Source of the DNA: Bradyrhizobium sp. CB1015
GTDB lineage: Bacteria; Pseudomonadota; Alphaproteobacteria; Rhizobiales; Xanthobacteraceae
Direction: 5' to 3'
DNA length: 64,000 nucleotides
Assembly (NCBI RefSeq): GCF_025200925.1
Contig: NZ_CP104174.1
Location: 5,766,001-5,830,000 of the forward strand
Part shown: piece after piece, positions 28,311-48,724 of the stretch
Layout: each line of letters begins with the position of its first letter
How positions within the stretch are numbered: position 1 is the first letter of the stretch
Notes under the pieces: generated by a model
Told to the model about the DNA's origin: nothing
The model's database searches: none
The model's input: the letters and a program-made list of their open reading frames with translations, nothing else
Program-made: the position numbers and the translations under genes

Positions 28311-28619
28311 TTAGAGCTTGATCTCGACGTCGACACCGGCGGCCAGGTCGAGCTTCATCAGAGCATCGACGGTCTGCGGGGTCGGATCGACGATGTCGAG
28401 CAGGCGCTTGTGCGTGCGCATCTCGAACTGTTCGCGGCTCTTCTTGTCGACGTGGGGCGAACGGTTGACGGTGAACTTCTCGATGCGGGTGGGCAGCGGA
28501 ATGGGTCCGCGGACCTGCGCGCCGGTGCGCTTCGCCGTGTTCACGATCTCACGGGTCGACGTATCGAGGATACGATGGTCGAACGCCTTGAGACGGATAC
28601 GAATGTTTTGGCCGTTCAT
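28311..28619 (-). CDS. rpsJ: 30S ribosomal protein S10 (NusE)
   Basis: 102 residues. S10 is a 30S head protein and, as NusE, couples ribosomes to RNA polymerase through NusG and Nus[44 protein letters not shown] is diagnostic. It follows tuf by 83 bp with heptamer hairpin copy C in the spacer. Confidence 0.98.
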
Positions 28620-28635
28620 TGCCGTGCTTTCTTTA

Positions 28636-28699
28636 GTGAGTGGCGAGTAGCGAGTAGCGAATAGAGTTCCCTATTCGCCACTCACCATTCCCTATTCGC
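28636..28699 (-). repeat. Heptamer-built hairpin, copy C (tuf-rpsJ spacer)
   Basis: Four units (GTGAGTG, GCGAGTA, GCGAGTA, GCGAATA) at 28636-28663 face four inverted units (TATTCGC, CACTCAC, CATTCCC, TATTCGC) at 28672-28699 around an 8-nt loop. The element starts 3 nt after the tuf stop codon on the transcribed strand. It shares its design and placement with the copies after rpoA and rpsM. Confidence 0.83.
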
Positions 28700-28702
28700 T
28701 TG

Positions 28703-29893
<1,191 letters not shown>

Positions 29894-29933
29894 TTGACTC
29901 TCCGTTCAATCGTCAGCTTGAGACCGACGACAA

Positions 29934-32006
<2,073 letters not shown>

Positions 32007-32038
32007 GGGCGTTCCTTGCGAGTCCGAGTGTGTCGCCG

Positions 32039-32524
<486 letters not shown>

Positions 32525-32896
32525 TTACTTCGGACGCTTGGCGCCGTACTTCGAACGACGCTGCTTACGGTTCTTGACGCCCTGGGTGTCCAGAACGCCG
32601 CGGAGGATGTGATAGCGCACGCCCGGCAAGTCCTTGACGCGGCCGCCGCGGATCATGACCACCGAGTGCTCCTGGAGGTTATGGCCCTCGCCAGGGATGT
32701 AGCCGATCACCTCGAAGCCGTTGGTCAGGCGCACCTTGGCAACCTTACGAAGCGCCGAGTTCGGCTTCTTCGGGGTCGTGGTGTAGACGCGCGTGCAAAC
32801 ACCACGCTTCTGCGGCGACTGCTGCAGCGCCGGCACCTTCTTGCGCGACTTCTGCACTTCCCGCGGTTGAGCGATCAGCTGGTTGATCGTCGGCAT
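32525..32896 (-). CDS. rpsL: 30S ribosomal protein S12
   Basis: 123 residues from MPTINQL at 32896; the upstream in-frame extension of 44 codons is Arg/Gly-rich and not conserved. S12 is the decoding-centre protein. [18 protein letters not shown] and [27 protein letters not shown] are intact, with lysines at the two positions (43 and 88 in E. coli numbering) changed in streptomycin-resistant mutants, so the allele looks wild type. It is the first gene of the supercluster. Confidence 0.98.
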   Translation of the reverse strand: MPTINQLIAQPREVQKSRKKVPALQQSPQKRGVCTRVYTTTPKKPNSALRKVAKVRLTNGFEVIGYIPGEGHNLQEHSVVMIRGGRVKDLPGVRYHILRGVLDTQGVKNRKQRRSKYGAKRPK

Positions 32897-33346
32897 TCTG
32901 GCCTTCACCCTTTTTCTGCCGCGGCCCCTCTCGGGTCCGCTGTCTTGCCGCGGCCCGTCACCGGGTCCGCAAATTCTGCTCGAGCTACCCGCCCGAAGGG
33001 GCCGCCTTGCGCGAAATAACCCACGCAAAGCGAAATTGCGCCAACCGCTCCATTAACGAGCGGAAAGCGCTTCGACGCCACAGAGGACCGCAGTCTTGAG
33101 GCCGCTCAGCGTAATGCCGCGGCCCGCGCACTGAGGTCATGCATCCGAATTCAATCTCAAGAGGACGTGCTCAAGAGAACTAAAGTCGCACCGGCATTGC
33201 CTAGCTATGATCGACAGCGTTTGAGCGGCATTCGTCGAGGTTGGTGCCCGTCTTAGCGACCCCTTGCAGATCTAGTCTTTGGGGATCAACGGGTGGCCCG
33301 TTCCGACGCTGGCGATGCTCACCGCCTGTCGTTAAGTGAGGCGCTT
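32897..33346 (-). other. Long 5' leader of the str operon
   Basis: About 450 bp between the predicted promoter and the rpsL ATG contains no convincing gene on either strand. It carries a CTCTTGAG element twice about 16 bp apart (near 33160-33180) and several GC-rich potential stems close to rpsL. A regulatory leader is possible, but no known motif is recognised. A weak second promoter within it cannot be excluded. Confidence 0.45.
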
Positions 33347-33374
33347 TCTATAAGTGAGAATCGGTCAAGTCAAG
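33347..33374 (-). promoter_or_regulatory. Probable housekeeping promoter of the str/S10/spc/alpha supercluster
   Basis: On the minus strand, CTTGAC (33374-33369) and TATAGA (33352-33347) are separated by 16 bp. CTTGAC with a CTATAT-like -10 is the alphaproteobacterial vegetative consensus typical of rRNA and ribosomal-protein promoters. It is the best match upstream of rpsL. Confidence 0.65.
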
Positions 33375-33791
33375 GTGAAACGACAGTCTCAAAGCGCTTC
33401 ATGCGCCTGCAGAAAATAGCCTCCTGGCCGCCTCCCCGCGCTTGGAGGACATAGGACCGAACGGCTTGGCCGATCAGATCGAAAGGCTAATTACACCCGG
33501 ATTTAATGTTATTTTATTGCCAGCCTGAGGGCATTTTTCCTGACTACGCACAGTTCGCTGGCTGGAGGCCGGCCGTTCCAGCTTTCCCGCCGCGCCCCGT
33601 TGCCCGGTGAGGCGGGGATTCCGCCGGACTTGTTGCTCCGCGGAAGGCTTTTGCCCAAAGCCACGCGCGCGAAAAAAAGCGGCGCCGCGGCGGCCGAACG
33701 CCTCGGAACAGAGAATCGACGAGTCGGTGCCGAACGTTGCTCGCGAGACGCGACAATCGAACGCGATCGGCTCCCCCGAGCTGAACCGCGG
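33375..33791. other. Intergenic region between the exporter and the str promoter
   Basis: About 417 bp. The AT-rich stretch near 33485-33525 is unusual for the window and may be the UP-like or upstream part of the str promoter region, although it lies over 100 bp away. The part nearest the exporter gene is GC-rich. No supportable gene is seen. Confidence 0.45.
33672..33697 (-). terminator. Possible terminator of the exporter gene
   Basis: On the minus strand a very GC-rich self-complementary segment (CGGC...GCCG with overlapping alternatives) is followed by seven Ts. It lies about 95-120 bp after the exporter stop. The stem is short and ambiguous. Confidence 0.4.
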
Positions 33792-35837
33792 TCACTCCTT
33801 CTCGTCGTCCTCATCGTCCTCGAGGTCTTCGTCCTCGTCGTCCTCGTCGCGGCCGTCGTCGGCGTGAGCTGCCGTGCCGTGGGGCTGGTGGATCTGGTCG
33901 TTCCACAGCTTGCGATAGGTGCCGTTCTTGGCGAGCAGCTCGGCGTGGGAGCCGCGCTCGATCGCTCTGCCCCCTGAAATCACGATGATCTCGTCCATCT
34001 CGACCACCGAGGTCAGGCGGTGGGTCGACCAGATCATGGTGCGGCCCTTGGCGACCTTGAGCAGCGTGCGGTTGATCGCGGCCTCGGTGGTCTGGTCCAG
34101 CGCCGAAGTGGCCTCGTCCAGCAGCAGCACGGAGGGGTTCCGGATGATCGCGCGCGCGATCGCGATGCGCTGGCGCTGGCCGCCCGAGAGCGTATCGCCG
34201 CGCTCGCCGACCGGCGTGTCGTAGCGCTGCGGCAGGCTCATGATGTAGCGGTGGATCTCGGCCTTCTTGGCGGCCTCCTCCACCTCCTCGTCGGTCGCGC
34301 CCTCCTTGCCGAGCCGGATGTTCTCCCGGATCGACATGTTGAACAGCATGTTCTCCTGGAACACCACCGCCATGCTCCGGCGCAGCGAATCCAGCGTCAC
34401 CTTGCGGACGTCGACGCCGTCGATGGTGACGCGGCCTTCGTCGGGCACGTAGAGCCGCAGGATCAGATTGAGCAGCGTGCTCTTGCCGGAGCCGCTAGGA
34501 CCGACGATCGCGATGCGCTTGCCGGCATTGAGCTTGAGGCTGAGATTGTCCAGCACCGGCGTCTGGCTACCCTCGTACTGGAAGGTGACGTGATCGAACG
34601 TAATGTCGTTGGTGATGCGCGGCAGATCGGGCGCGCCGGGACGATCTGCGCCGCGGGTCGGCTCGTCGAGCAATTCCTGGATGTGACGGATCGCGGCGGC
34701 CGAGGAGATCGACACCGGGATGAAATGCATCACATGGGCGATGTTGTAGGAGACCTCCCAGAACGCGCTCTCGAAGGTGACGAAGGTGCCGATGGTGATC
34801 TGGCCCTTGGTCGCCAGATAGGCGCCGATCGCGAGCACCACGAGGTGCAGGAGGAGCACCGAGATGGTGACCGTCCGCTCCACCATGGTCGAGAGGAACG
34901 CGGCCGAGGCGATCTTGTTGCGGGTCTCGTCGTTGCGCAAGGTGAAGAAACCGAACATCTTGCGCTGCAGGCTGAATGCCTTGATCACCGCCTGGGCCGC
35001 CACGTTCTCCTGCACCATGCCGAGCAGCGCACTCTCGTTCAGCTTCTGCTCGTAATTGGCCTGCACCGCCTTCGGCGTCAGGATCCGCGGGCCGATCAGC
35101 GTGATCGGGAACACCAGCAGCGCGACGACGGCGAGCTGCCAGTTGAGGAAGACCATCAGGATGATGCCGGCGATCAGCTCCAGGAACGGCAGCGCAGCAC
35201 TGTTGGCGAACGTCTTGACCGCGCCTTCGAAGGCCGAGAGATCGACCGAGAAGCGCGACAGGATCTCGCCGCGCCGGGTGCGGCCGAAATAGGCCGACGG
35301 CAGGTCCTGGACGTGCTCGAACAGGCGCTTGCGGACATCGGAGATGACGCAAGCGGCAAGGCGCGCGTCCCAGCGTTCGTACCAGACCGCAACGATCGAG
35401 GTGAAGATGCCGGCGACGGCGAGCACGCCGAGGATCTTGTAGAGCGCCTGAAAATCCTCCTCGCCGAGCGCATCGTCGATCAGGAACTTGAGGCTGAGCG
35501 GCATGATGACGTTGAACAACGTCTCGACCACGACGCCGAATGCCACGAATGACAGCATCCTCTTGTAATTGGACAGATAGGGCTTGACGAACCCGACGAT
35601 GGTCGCAAGCGCGCCGGCAGCTTCGCGCGCGGTAAAGACGACGAGATCCTCGTCCTCATCGTCGTCGTCGAGCTCCAGCTCGTCATCCCCATCGTCTTCG
35701 GCGTCCTCGTCGTCTTCGACGTCCGGCTTGGCAGCATCGGCGAGCTTGTCGTCGAGCCCGGCCGCCTCTTCCGCGGCGAGCTTCTGTTGGTCGGGAGAGA
35801 GAGGCTTGTCGCCGGGCAAGAAGGGCTTGGATGCCAT
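33792..35837 (-). CDS. ABC exporter (fused TMD-NBD half-transporter) with polyacidic N- and C-terminal tails
   Basis: 681 residues from the ATG at 35837; no start has a good Shine-Dalgarno, and a start at 35894 would add 19 residues. Six transmembrane helices span about 92-385. The NBD has Walker [10 protein letters not shown] (446-454), the Q-loop Gln near 494, signature LSGGQ (550-554), Walker B LLLDEA (571-576) and the switch His near 606. It resembles MsbA/lipid-type exporters and should work as a homodimer. Unusually, residues 39-64 and 660-681 are runs of Asp and Glu. It lies 134 bp after the FAD/methyltransferase gene on the same strand, so a shared substrate is plausible but unproven. 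Confidence 0.93.
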   Translation of the reverse strand: MASKPFLPGDKPLSPDQQKLAAEEAAGLDDKLADAAKPDVEDDEDAEDDGDDELELDDDDEDEDLVVFTAREAAGALATIVGFVKPYLSNYKRMLSFVAFGVVVETLFNVIMPLSLKFLIDDALGEEDFQALYKILGVLAVAGIFTSIVAVWYERWDARLAACVISDVRKRLFEHVQDLPSAYFGRTRRGEILSRFSVDLSAFEGAVKTFANSAALPFLELIAGIILMVFLNWQLAVVALLVFPITLIGPRILTPKAVQANYEQKLNESALLGMVQENVAAQAVIKAFSLQRKMFGFFTLRNDETRNKIASAAFLSTMVERTVTISVLLLHLVVLAIGAYLATKGQITIGTFVTFESAFWEVSYNIAHVMHFIPVSISSAAAIRHIQELLDEPTRGADRPGAPDLPRITNDITFDHVTFQYEGSQTPVLDNLSLKLNAGKRIAIVGPSGSGKSTLLNLILRLYVPDEGRVTIDGVDVRKVTLDSLRRSMAVVFQENMLFNMSIRENIRLGKEGATDEEVEEAAKKAEIHRYIMSLPQRYDTPVGERGDTLSGGQRQRIAIARAIIRNPSVLLLDEATSALDQTTEAAINRTLLKVAKGRTMIWSTHRLTSVVEMDEIIVISGGRAIERGSHAELLAKNGTYRKLWNDQIHQPHGTAAHADDGRDEDDEDEDLEDDEDDEKE

Positions 35838-35971
35838 GAAACCAACCGATGCTGACGGCCGGCATGACCGCAGAGAACGCAGGAATAGCGGCAACCGCTA
35901 TTGCACCGATTCTATGCGATCAGGATCAATTCGGCAAAACAATTGGCGAATTCGATTCCCGTTCCCTGGGA

Positions 35972-38026
35972 CTAGTCCTCGTCCTCGACCTTGTCGAAGA
36001 AGGAATAGCGCAAGCTGTCCGCGTCGGCGTACCACTGCCCCGGTCCCTTGTTGGCGGCGAGCGTCGCCTCCCAGAGCGCATCGGTGCAATCCTTGCGGTG
36101 CATCGACAGGTCGAAGCCGTTGCCGAAGAACAGCTCGGACCATTCCCACCAGGTGCCGAGCTTCTTCACCCCGCGCAGGAGGTCGTAGCGGTCGATCAAT
36201 GCCGGCGCCATGTCCGAGGTGATGGAGCCGAACACGAGGCCGGTCTTGACCACGCGGTTGAACTCGCGGATGGCGCGGGCGACCTGCTTCGGGGAAACGT
36301 GGCAGAGGCTGGTTTCGAACACGAAGTCGAACGTACCGTCCTTGAACGGCATGTCGGTGATCGAGCCGAGCTTGTTGTACTTCTTCAGCGCTTTCGGCGT
36401 CTTGGCATGGATGGCGCGGTTGTTCTCGATCCCCCATGCGTCGATACCGCGATCGCGTAGCGCGCCGACCAGCTCGCCGCTGGCGGAGCCCGCGACCAGC
36501 AGCTTGGTGCCCGCCGCATTGCCCCAGACGATGCCGATCAGCTTCGTCAGGTAGTCGGGATCGGTGAAGTGCCGCCACGCTTGGTGATAGGGGCCGAGGC
36601 CGCGATAATTCTCGAAATAATCGCGATCGATCTTGTTCGAGAGCGGCTTCTCGCTCTGCGCGCGTTCGCGGCGCAGGCGCATCATCTCGGTCAGGATGAT
36701 GTCCGTCGCCGCGTCCGAGGAATCGAGCAGGCCGTTCAGCGTCGAATCGAACAGATAGTCGCCGACCACCACGATGCCGGGGTGCTCCTTCGGCTCGGGC
36801 CGGTGATTGGTCATGACGTCGCGCACGGGCAAGCCACCAGGCAGCGCGTTCACCGACGACAGCCAGCGGTGGATCTTGCCTTCGATGAAGTGCAGACGCG
36901 CGTCGCCGAGAGAAGCCGGCAGCGATTTCAGGGCGGCATCGATCAGCTCCTGGTCCGACAGATTGGCAAAAGCCAGCGCGTCGGAGCCGGGAATGAGCCA
37001 GTTCAGAACACCGTGCTTGCCGACGTCGTGACGTGCGCCTTCGTTGTAGACGCAGCAGCCGCCGAAGGCTTCCGACATGAACCAGGCGCCCGGAATCTTG
37101 TCGCCCCAGAACGGCTCGTCGAACAGGATCGAGACGCGCAGATAATGCGCGGGCCGGTCGAAATAGGCCACGTGCTTGACCATCGACTTGCGCAGCTGCT
37201 CGCCCTCCCAGCCGAGGGTGGCGAGCCAGGAATGCGGCAGGCATACCAGCACGAGATCGAAGTCGCGGGTCTCCGGCCCCTTGCCGTTCATCATCTTGAG
37301 CTGATAACGGCCGGTCGGCGCCTTGCCGACGGTGAGCACGCGGTGATTGAGCTGGATGTCGGCGTTGACCTCCGACTGCAAGCATTCGATCAGCTGCTCG
37401 TTGCCGTTCTGGATGGAATAGAGGCCGATATAGCCGTCGACGTCCATCAGATAGTTCTTGAGCGCGTTGAGACCGTTGGTGTTGTGGCTCTCGGTCGCGA
37501 TGTCGGAGCGCGCCATCACCTTGAAGAAGCGCTTTGCGGTGGCGTCCTCGACCTCCTCGTCGAGCACCTGCTCGGCCGTCTTGTAGGCCCAGGGATGCTC
37601 GTTGTCGTGCGCGCCGACGCCCTCGTAATATTCCACCGGCGACATCACCTCGGCGCAGCGCTTGCGGAAGGCTTCGATCGCGGCCGCAGTCTTGGCGCCG
37701 TATTTGCGGCGCATGCCCGGAACGTCGTTGAGCAGCTCACCGCCGAGCTGGACCTGCTCGGCGTCCATCGGAATGGTCTGGAGTCCGAAATGCTGGATCA
37801 GCTCGCGCAGCGGGTCCGGACCCGTCATCGAGTAGTCGTAGATCTCGGCAACGCCGGCCTCGTACATCGCGGGCGCCGAATCGAACTTGCGGGTGACGAT
37901 TTTGCCGCCGAGCCGGTCCGAAGCCTCGTAGATGGTGACGCGACAGAGGTCGCCGAGCTTGCGCTTCAGGTACCAGGCGCTCATCAGCCCGCCGGGGCCA
38001 CCGCCTACGATTGCGAGATCAAGCAT
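35972..38026 (-). CDS. Fusion of FAD-dependent amine-oxidase-like oxidoreductase and SAM-dependent methyltransferase
   Basis: 684 residues from MLDLAIVGGG at 38026. Residues 1-450 form a GMC/MAO-type flavoprotein: Rossmann motif GGGPGG (8-13), the acidic ribose ligand and RLGGK (near 34-42), and the closing FAD motif VVVGDYLFDSTLNGLLDSSDAA (about 419-440). Residues 465-684 look like a class I methyltransferase: motif I is a divergent VAGSASGEL (511-519), followed by WGIENN with the acidic ribose ligand (531-536) and SITDMPFKDGTFDFVFETSLCHV (555-577). No internal stop or frameshift is seen, so this is a genuine two-domain protein. The upstream neighbour is rpoC, beyond a terminator; the downstream neighbour is the exporter. 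The substrate is unknown. Confidence 0.85.
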   Translation of the reverse strand: MLDLAIVGGGPGGLMSAWYLKRKLGDLCRVTIYEASDRLGGKIVTRKFDSAPAMYEAGVAEIYDYSMTGPDPLRELIQHFGLQTIPMDAEQVQLGGELLNDVPGMRRKYGAKTAAAIEAFRKRCAEVMSPVEYYEGVGAHDNEHPWAYKTAEQVLDEEVEDATAKRFFKVMARSDIATESHNTNGLNALKNYLMDVDGYIGLYSIQNGNEQLIECLQSEVNADIQLNHRVLTVGKAPTGRYQLKMMNGKGPETRDFDLVLVCLPHSWLATLGWEGEQLRKSMVKHVAYFDRPAHYLRVSILFDEPFWGDKIPGAWFMSEAFGGCCVYNEGARHDVGKHGVLNWLIPGSDALAFANLSDQELIDAALKSLPASLGDARLHFIEGKIHRWLSSVNALPGGLPVRDVMTNHRPEPKEHPGIVVVGDYLFDSTLNGLLDSSDAATDIILTEMMRLRRERAQSEKPLSNKIDRDYFENYRGLGPYHQAWRHFTDPDYLTKLIGIVWGNAAGTKLLVAGSASGELVGALRDRGIDAWGIENNRAIHAKTPKALKKYNKLGSITDMPFKDGTFDFVFETSLCHVSPKQVARAIREFNRVVKTGLVFGSITSDMAPALIDRYDLLRGVKKLGTWWEWSELFFGNGFDLSMHRKDCTDALWEATLAANKGPGQWYADADSLRYSFFDKVEDED

Positions 38027-38161
38027 GAGAGTTCCGTGGTCTTCCGGCCCTGCCCCCTTCACGGGACCACCGGTCTAAGTCGCCTTAGCAGAAGCGCTTT
38101 TGCGACTGAAGGAAAGATGAACAAAGGGCGATCCTGCATCGCAGCAAGCACAGAAAGCAGC

Positions 38162-38188
38162 AAAAAGGCCGGCAAAAGCCGGCCTTTT
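38162..38188 (-). terminator. Rho-independent terminator after rpoC
   Basis: AAAAAGGCCGGC and GCCGGCCTTTT form a strong stem around an AAAA/TTTT loop, with five Ts following on the minus strand. It lies 32 bp after the rpoC stop and ends the rplJL-rpoBC transcript. Confidence 0.88.
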
Positions 38189-38219
38189 CATTGTCCTCGG
38201 TATTCCTACGGATGAACGA

Positions 38220-42416
<4,197 letters not shown>

Positions 42417-42509
42417 CGTCTTCTCCTCGCGTGCCGGTCGCCTCCGGCCGCAAATTCGAAAATCACTTCTGCATGGCGCCCTGCCCTCAAGGCCTCGGGC
42501 GGGGCGCCG

Positions 42510-42534
42510 ATGCCCGGCCGCGAAGGCCGGGCAT
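42510..42534. repeat. Perfect hairpin in the rpoB-rpoC spacer
   Basis: A perfect 10-bp stem, ATGCCCGGCC-N5-GGCCGGGCAT, lies 11 bp after the rpoB stop. A second imperfect stem (GGCGCCC to GGGGCGCC) is next to it on the rpoC side. The sequence matches the ATGCCCGGCC repeat type seen elsewhere in the window. Confidence 0.6.
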
Positions 42535-42545
42535 GACAGGTCGAA

Positions 42546-46670
<4,125 letters not shown>

Positions 46671-47093
46671 CGTGGCCTCTCATTTTCGTCGCCCGCCCTG
46701 GGCGCACCGTCCGGAACGCGGCTGCCACCGCTTTCCGGGTTGAATTTTCGAACCCGTCTTGGGGGCCGGAGACGCAGTTTCAGGCGCCGATGCCCTGAAT
46801 CTGTTCTTCAGACCTTCAAAACGCAAAACGACGCGCGGGGCGCAGATGCGCGCCCGCCCGTCACAACGATCATCTTCACGGACTGCAAAAGCCCGAAATA
46901 GCCTGCTCTCCCAACGGCTTACAGGGAAATCCGGCATCCCTGCCCACCGCGCTTTCGTGCTGCCGACCCGATATGGGGCGACAATAGTGCAGATTCGAGG
47001 GTCAAACCCTCAAATCCCCACACTTTTTCGTGTTCGGCCTGCGTCGGATCGTTCCGTCGCACGCCTTTTGCATCCGGTCCCGATCTTTCCGAC
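46671..47093 (-). other. rplL-rpoB intergenic region, rpoB-proximal part
   Basis: About 420 bp without a supportable gene. A short inverted repeat, GAGGGT-N3-ACCCTC, lies near 46997-47011, and TTGACC appears on the minus strand there without a convincing -10 at normal spacing. It is likely the rpoB leader, possibly with an internal promoter. Confidence 0.45.
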
Positions 47094-47165
47094 CGTCATG
47101 GCCGGGCTTGACCCGGCCCACGATCTTGGGACGAGATCCCGGGTCTCGCTCCGCGAGCCCGGGAT
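47094..47165 (-). repeat. Two tandem hairpins just after rplL (REP-like; possible attenuator)
   Basis: GGCCGGG-N5-CCCGGCC (47100-47118) and a longer stem with ATCCCGGG and CCCGGGAT arms plus CTCG/CGAG (47136-47165) follow the rplL stop by 19 bp. There is no T run. The position matches the partial terminator between rplL and rpoB known in E. coli. The first hairpin belongs to the CGTCATGGCCGGGCTTG-type repeat common in Bradyrhizobium (recalled). Confidence 0.6.
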
Positions 47166-47184
47166 TCCGCTGAAGTAACTTGCG

Positions 47185-47565
47185 TTACTTCAGCTCGACC
47201 TTGGCGCCAGCCTTCTCGAGCTGGGCCTTGATCTTGTCGGCTTCTTCCTTGTTCACGCCTTCCTTCAGCGGCTTCGGAGCACCCTCCACGAGGTCCTTTG
47301 CTTCCTTCAGGCCGAGACCGGTGATGGCGCGGACTTCCTTGATGACCTCGATCTTCTTGTCGCCGGCGCTGGCGAGAACGACCGTGAACTCGGTCTTCTC
47401 TTCCGCCGGAGCGGCAGCGCCACCGCCGCCAGCCGCCGGGCCGGCCACGGCGACAGCCGCGGCAGCCGAAACGCCCCACTTCTCTTCGAGGAGCTTCGCG
47501 AGTTCGGCAGCTTCGAGCACGGTCAGGCTCGAGAGGTCGTCAACGATCTTCTGCAGGTCAGCCAT
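47185..47565 (-). CDS. rplL: 50S ribosomal protein L7/L12
   Basis: 126 residues. The N-terminal dimerisation helices ([31 protein letters not shown]) are joined by an Ala/Gly hinge of about 20 residues to the factor-binding domain ([42 protein letters not shown]). It forms the flexible stalk that recruits EF-Tu and EF-G. It is 54 bp after rplJ. Confidence 0.98.
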   Translation of the reverse strand: MADLQKIVDDLSSLTVLEAAELAKLLEEKWGVSAAAAVAVAGPAAGGGGAAAPAEEKTEFTVVLASAGDKKIEVIKEVRAITGLGLKEAKDLVEGAPKPLKEGVNKEEADKIKAQLEKAGAKVELK

Positions 47566-47619
47566 TGTTCAGTTTCCTTAACTGTAAGTCTGGTTCGGGT
47601 TTGAGTTTTGCGAAGGGCG

Positions 47620-48138
47620 TCAGGCCGCTTCGCCCTTTGAGGCATGAGCCTGGATGACGCGCGCGAGCTTGCCCGCGGGCGCGTTGGCGAGCTGGGCCAG
47701 CTTGGTCGCCGGGGCCACGATGAGGCCGACGATCTTGCCGCGCAGTTCGTCAAGCGACGGCAGCGAGGCAAGGGCCTTCACGCCGTCGACATTCAGGACG
47801 GTCTTGCCCATCGATCCGCCGACGATGACGAACTTTTCGTTCGCCTTGGCGAATTCGATGGCGACCTTCGGCGCCGCTACCGGATCGTTGGAAGTCGCGA
47901 TCACGGTCGGTCCCTTCAACATGGGGCCGATGGCAACGACGTCAGTGCCTTCAAGAGCAATTTTGGCGAGACGGTTCTTCGAGACCTTCACCGCAGCGCC
48001 CGCCTGCTTCATCTGCTGGCGCAGCTTCTGCATCTGGGCGACGGTGAGGCCGGAATATTGAGCAACGACCGCGACGCTCGTGGTCTTGAAGACCTCATTG
48101 AGCTGTTCGACCGCTTCTTTTTTTGCCGCTCGTTCCAC
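47620..48138 (-). CDS. rplJ: 50S ribosomal protein L10
   Basis: 172 residues from a GTG at 48138 ([17 protein letters not shown]). This start is chosen because GGAGAG lies about 8 nt upstream and it matches usual alphaproteobacterial L10 length. An in-frame ATG nine codons upstream has no Shine-Dalgarno. L10 anchors L7/L12 dimers. [23 protein letters not shown] and [14 protein letters not shown] are diagnostic. In E. coli the L10-L12 complex represses this operon through the mRNA leader. Confidence 0.96.
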   Translation of the reverse strand: MERAAKKEAVEQLNEVFKTTSVAVVAQYSGLTVAQMQKLRQQMKQAGAAVKVSKNRLAKIALEGTDVVAIGPMLKGPTVIATSNDPVAAPKVAIEFAKANEKFVIVGGSMGKTVLNVDGVKALASLPSLDELRGKIVGLIVAPATKLAQLANAPAGKLARVIQAHASKGEAA

Positions 48139-48724
48139 AGCAAGCTCTCTCCGGTTGGCGGTCATCGCGAGAAGCGGGACCGCCGGGTTGCACCCATCGT
48201 CCCGCCCAAACCTGAACCTCCGGGTCAAAAACCCATCGGACACGCCGGGCAAGACGACAATTCAAAGCCTGCCCTCCGGGAGCCCTTCAAAGGCTCACGG
48301 CGTGTCGAGGTCCGAACCAGACCCGTTTCGCAAAGCCAGCCCTTAAAGCTGGTTGCGAAGTGAAATCCGGTCTTCACCCGTCTATGCAGGCCATGCGATT
48401 AAGCCGTTGAGAAATCGAAATTTCCCGCGGGCGCCTGCAGTCTTGGACAGGACGAGGCCAGCCGGCGAACCGCCCGACCTCTGCCCGCATCCCTGCCAAA
48501 CGACGGGTTTTCCTTCCTTTTCGGGCAAATCCTCACGGACGTCCTGAAAAGGAATGATCTCCTGTCGTGTCGGGTTTTCGGAATACGTGCACGAACGCGC
48601 CAGCCGAAGCCGGTACGTCCGGAGGCGGTTCTTTAACCGCTCGGAGCCTGCTTGCCAAGAGCAAAATTCACACCAGTTCCAATCGATTGCCGGTCGGGCT
48701 TGAGATGGCCCAACAAGGACCGAT
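48139..48724 (-). promoter_or_regulatory. rplJL-rpoBC upstream region with possible promoter and L10 leader
   Basis: 586 bp without a gene. A candidate minus-strand promoter, CTTGGC (48659-48654), 17 bp, TTAAAG (48636-48631), overlaps a small hairpin, GCGGTT-N4-AACCGC (48625-48640). That would give a leader of about 490 nt, long enough to hold an L10 autoregulatory structure, but I cannot confirm the L10 binding motif by eye. Confidence 0.4.

Noticed and set aside
33509..33977. Several 80-125-codon frames in the exporter-str gap
   Set aside because: All are compositionally odd (Arg-, Ala- or Val-rich), partly antisense to the exporter, and lack ribosome-binding sites.
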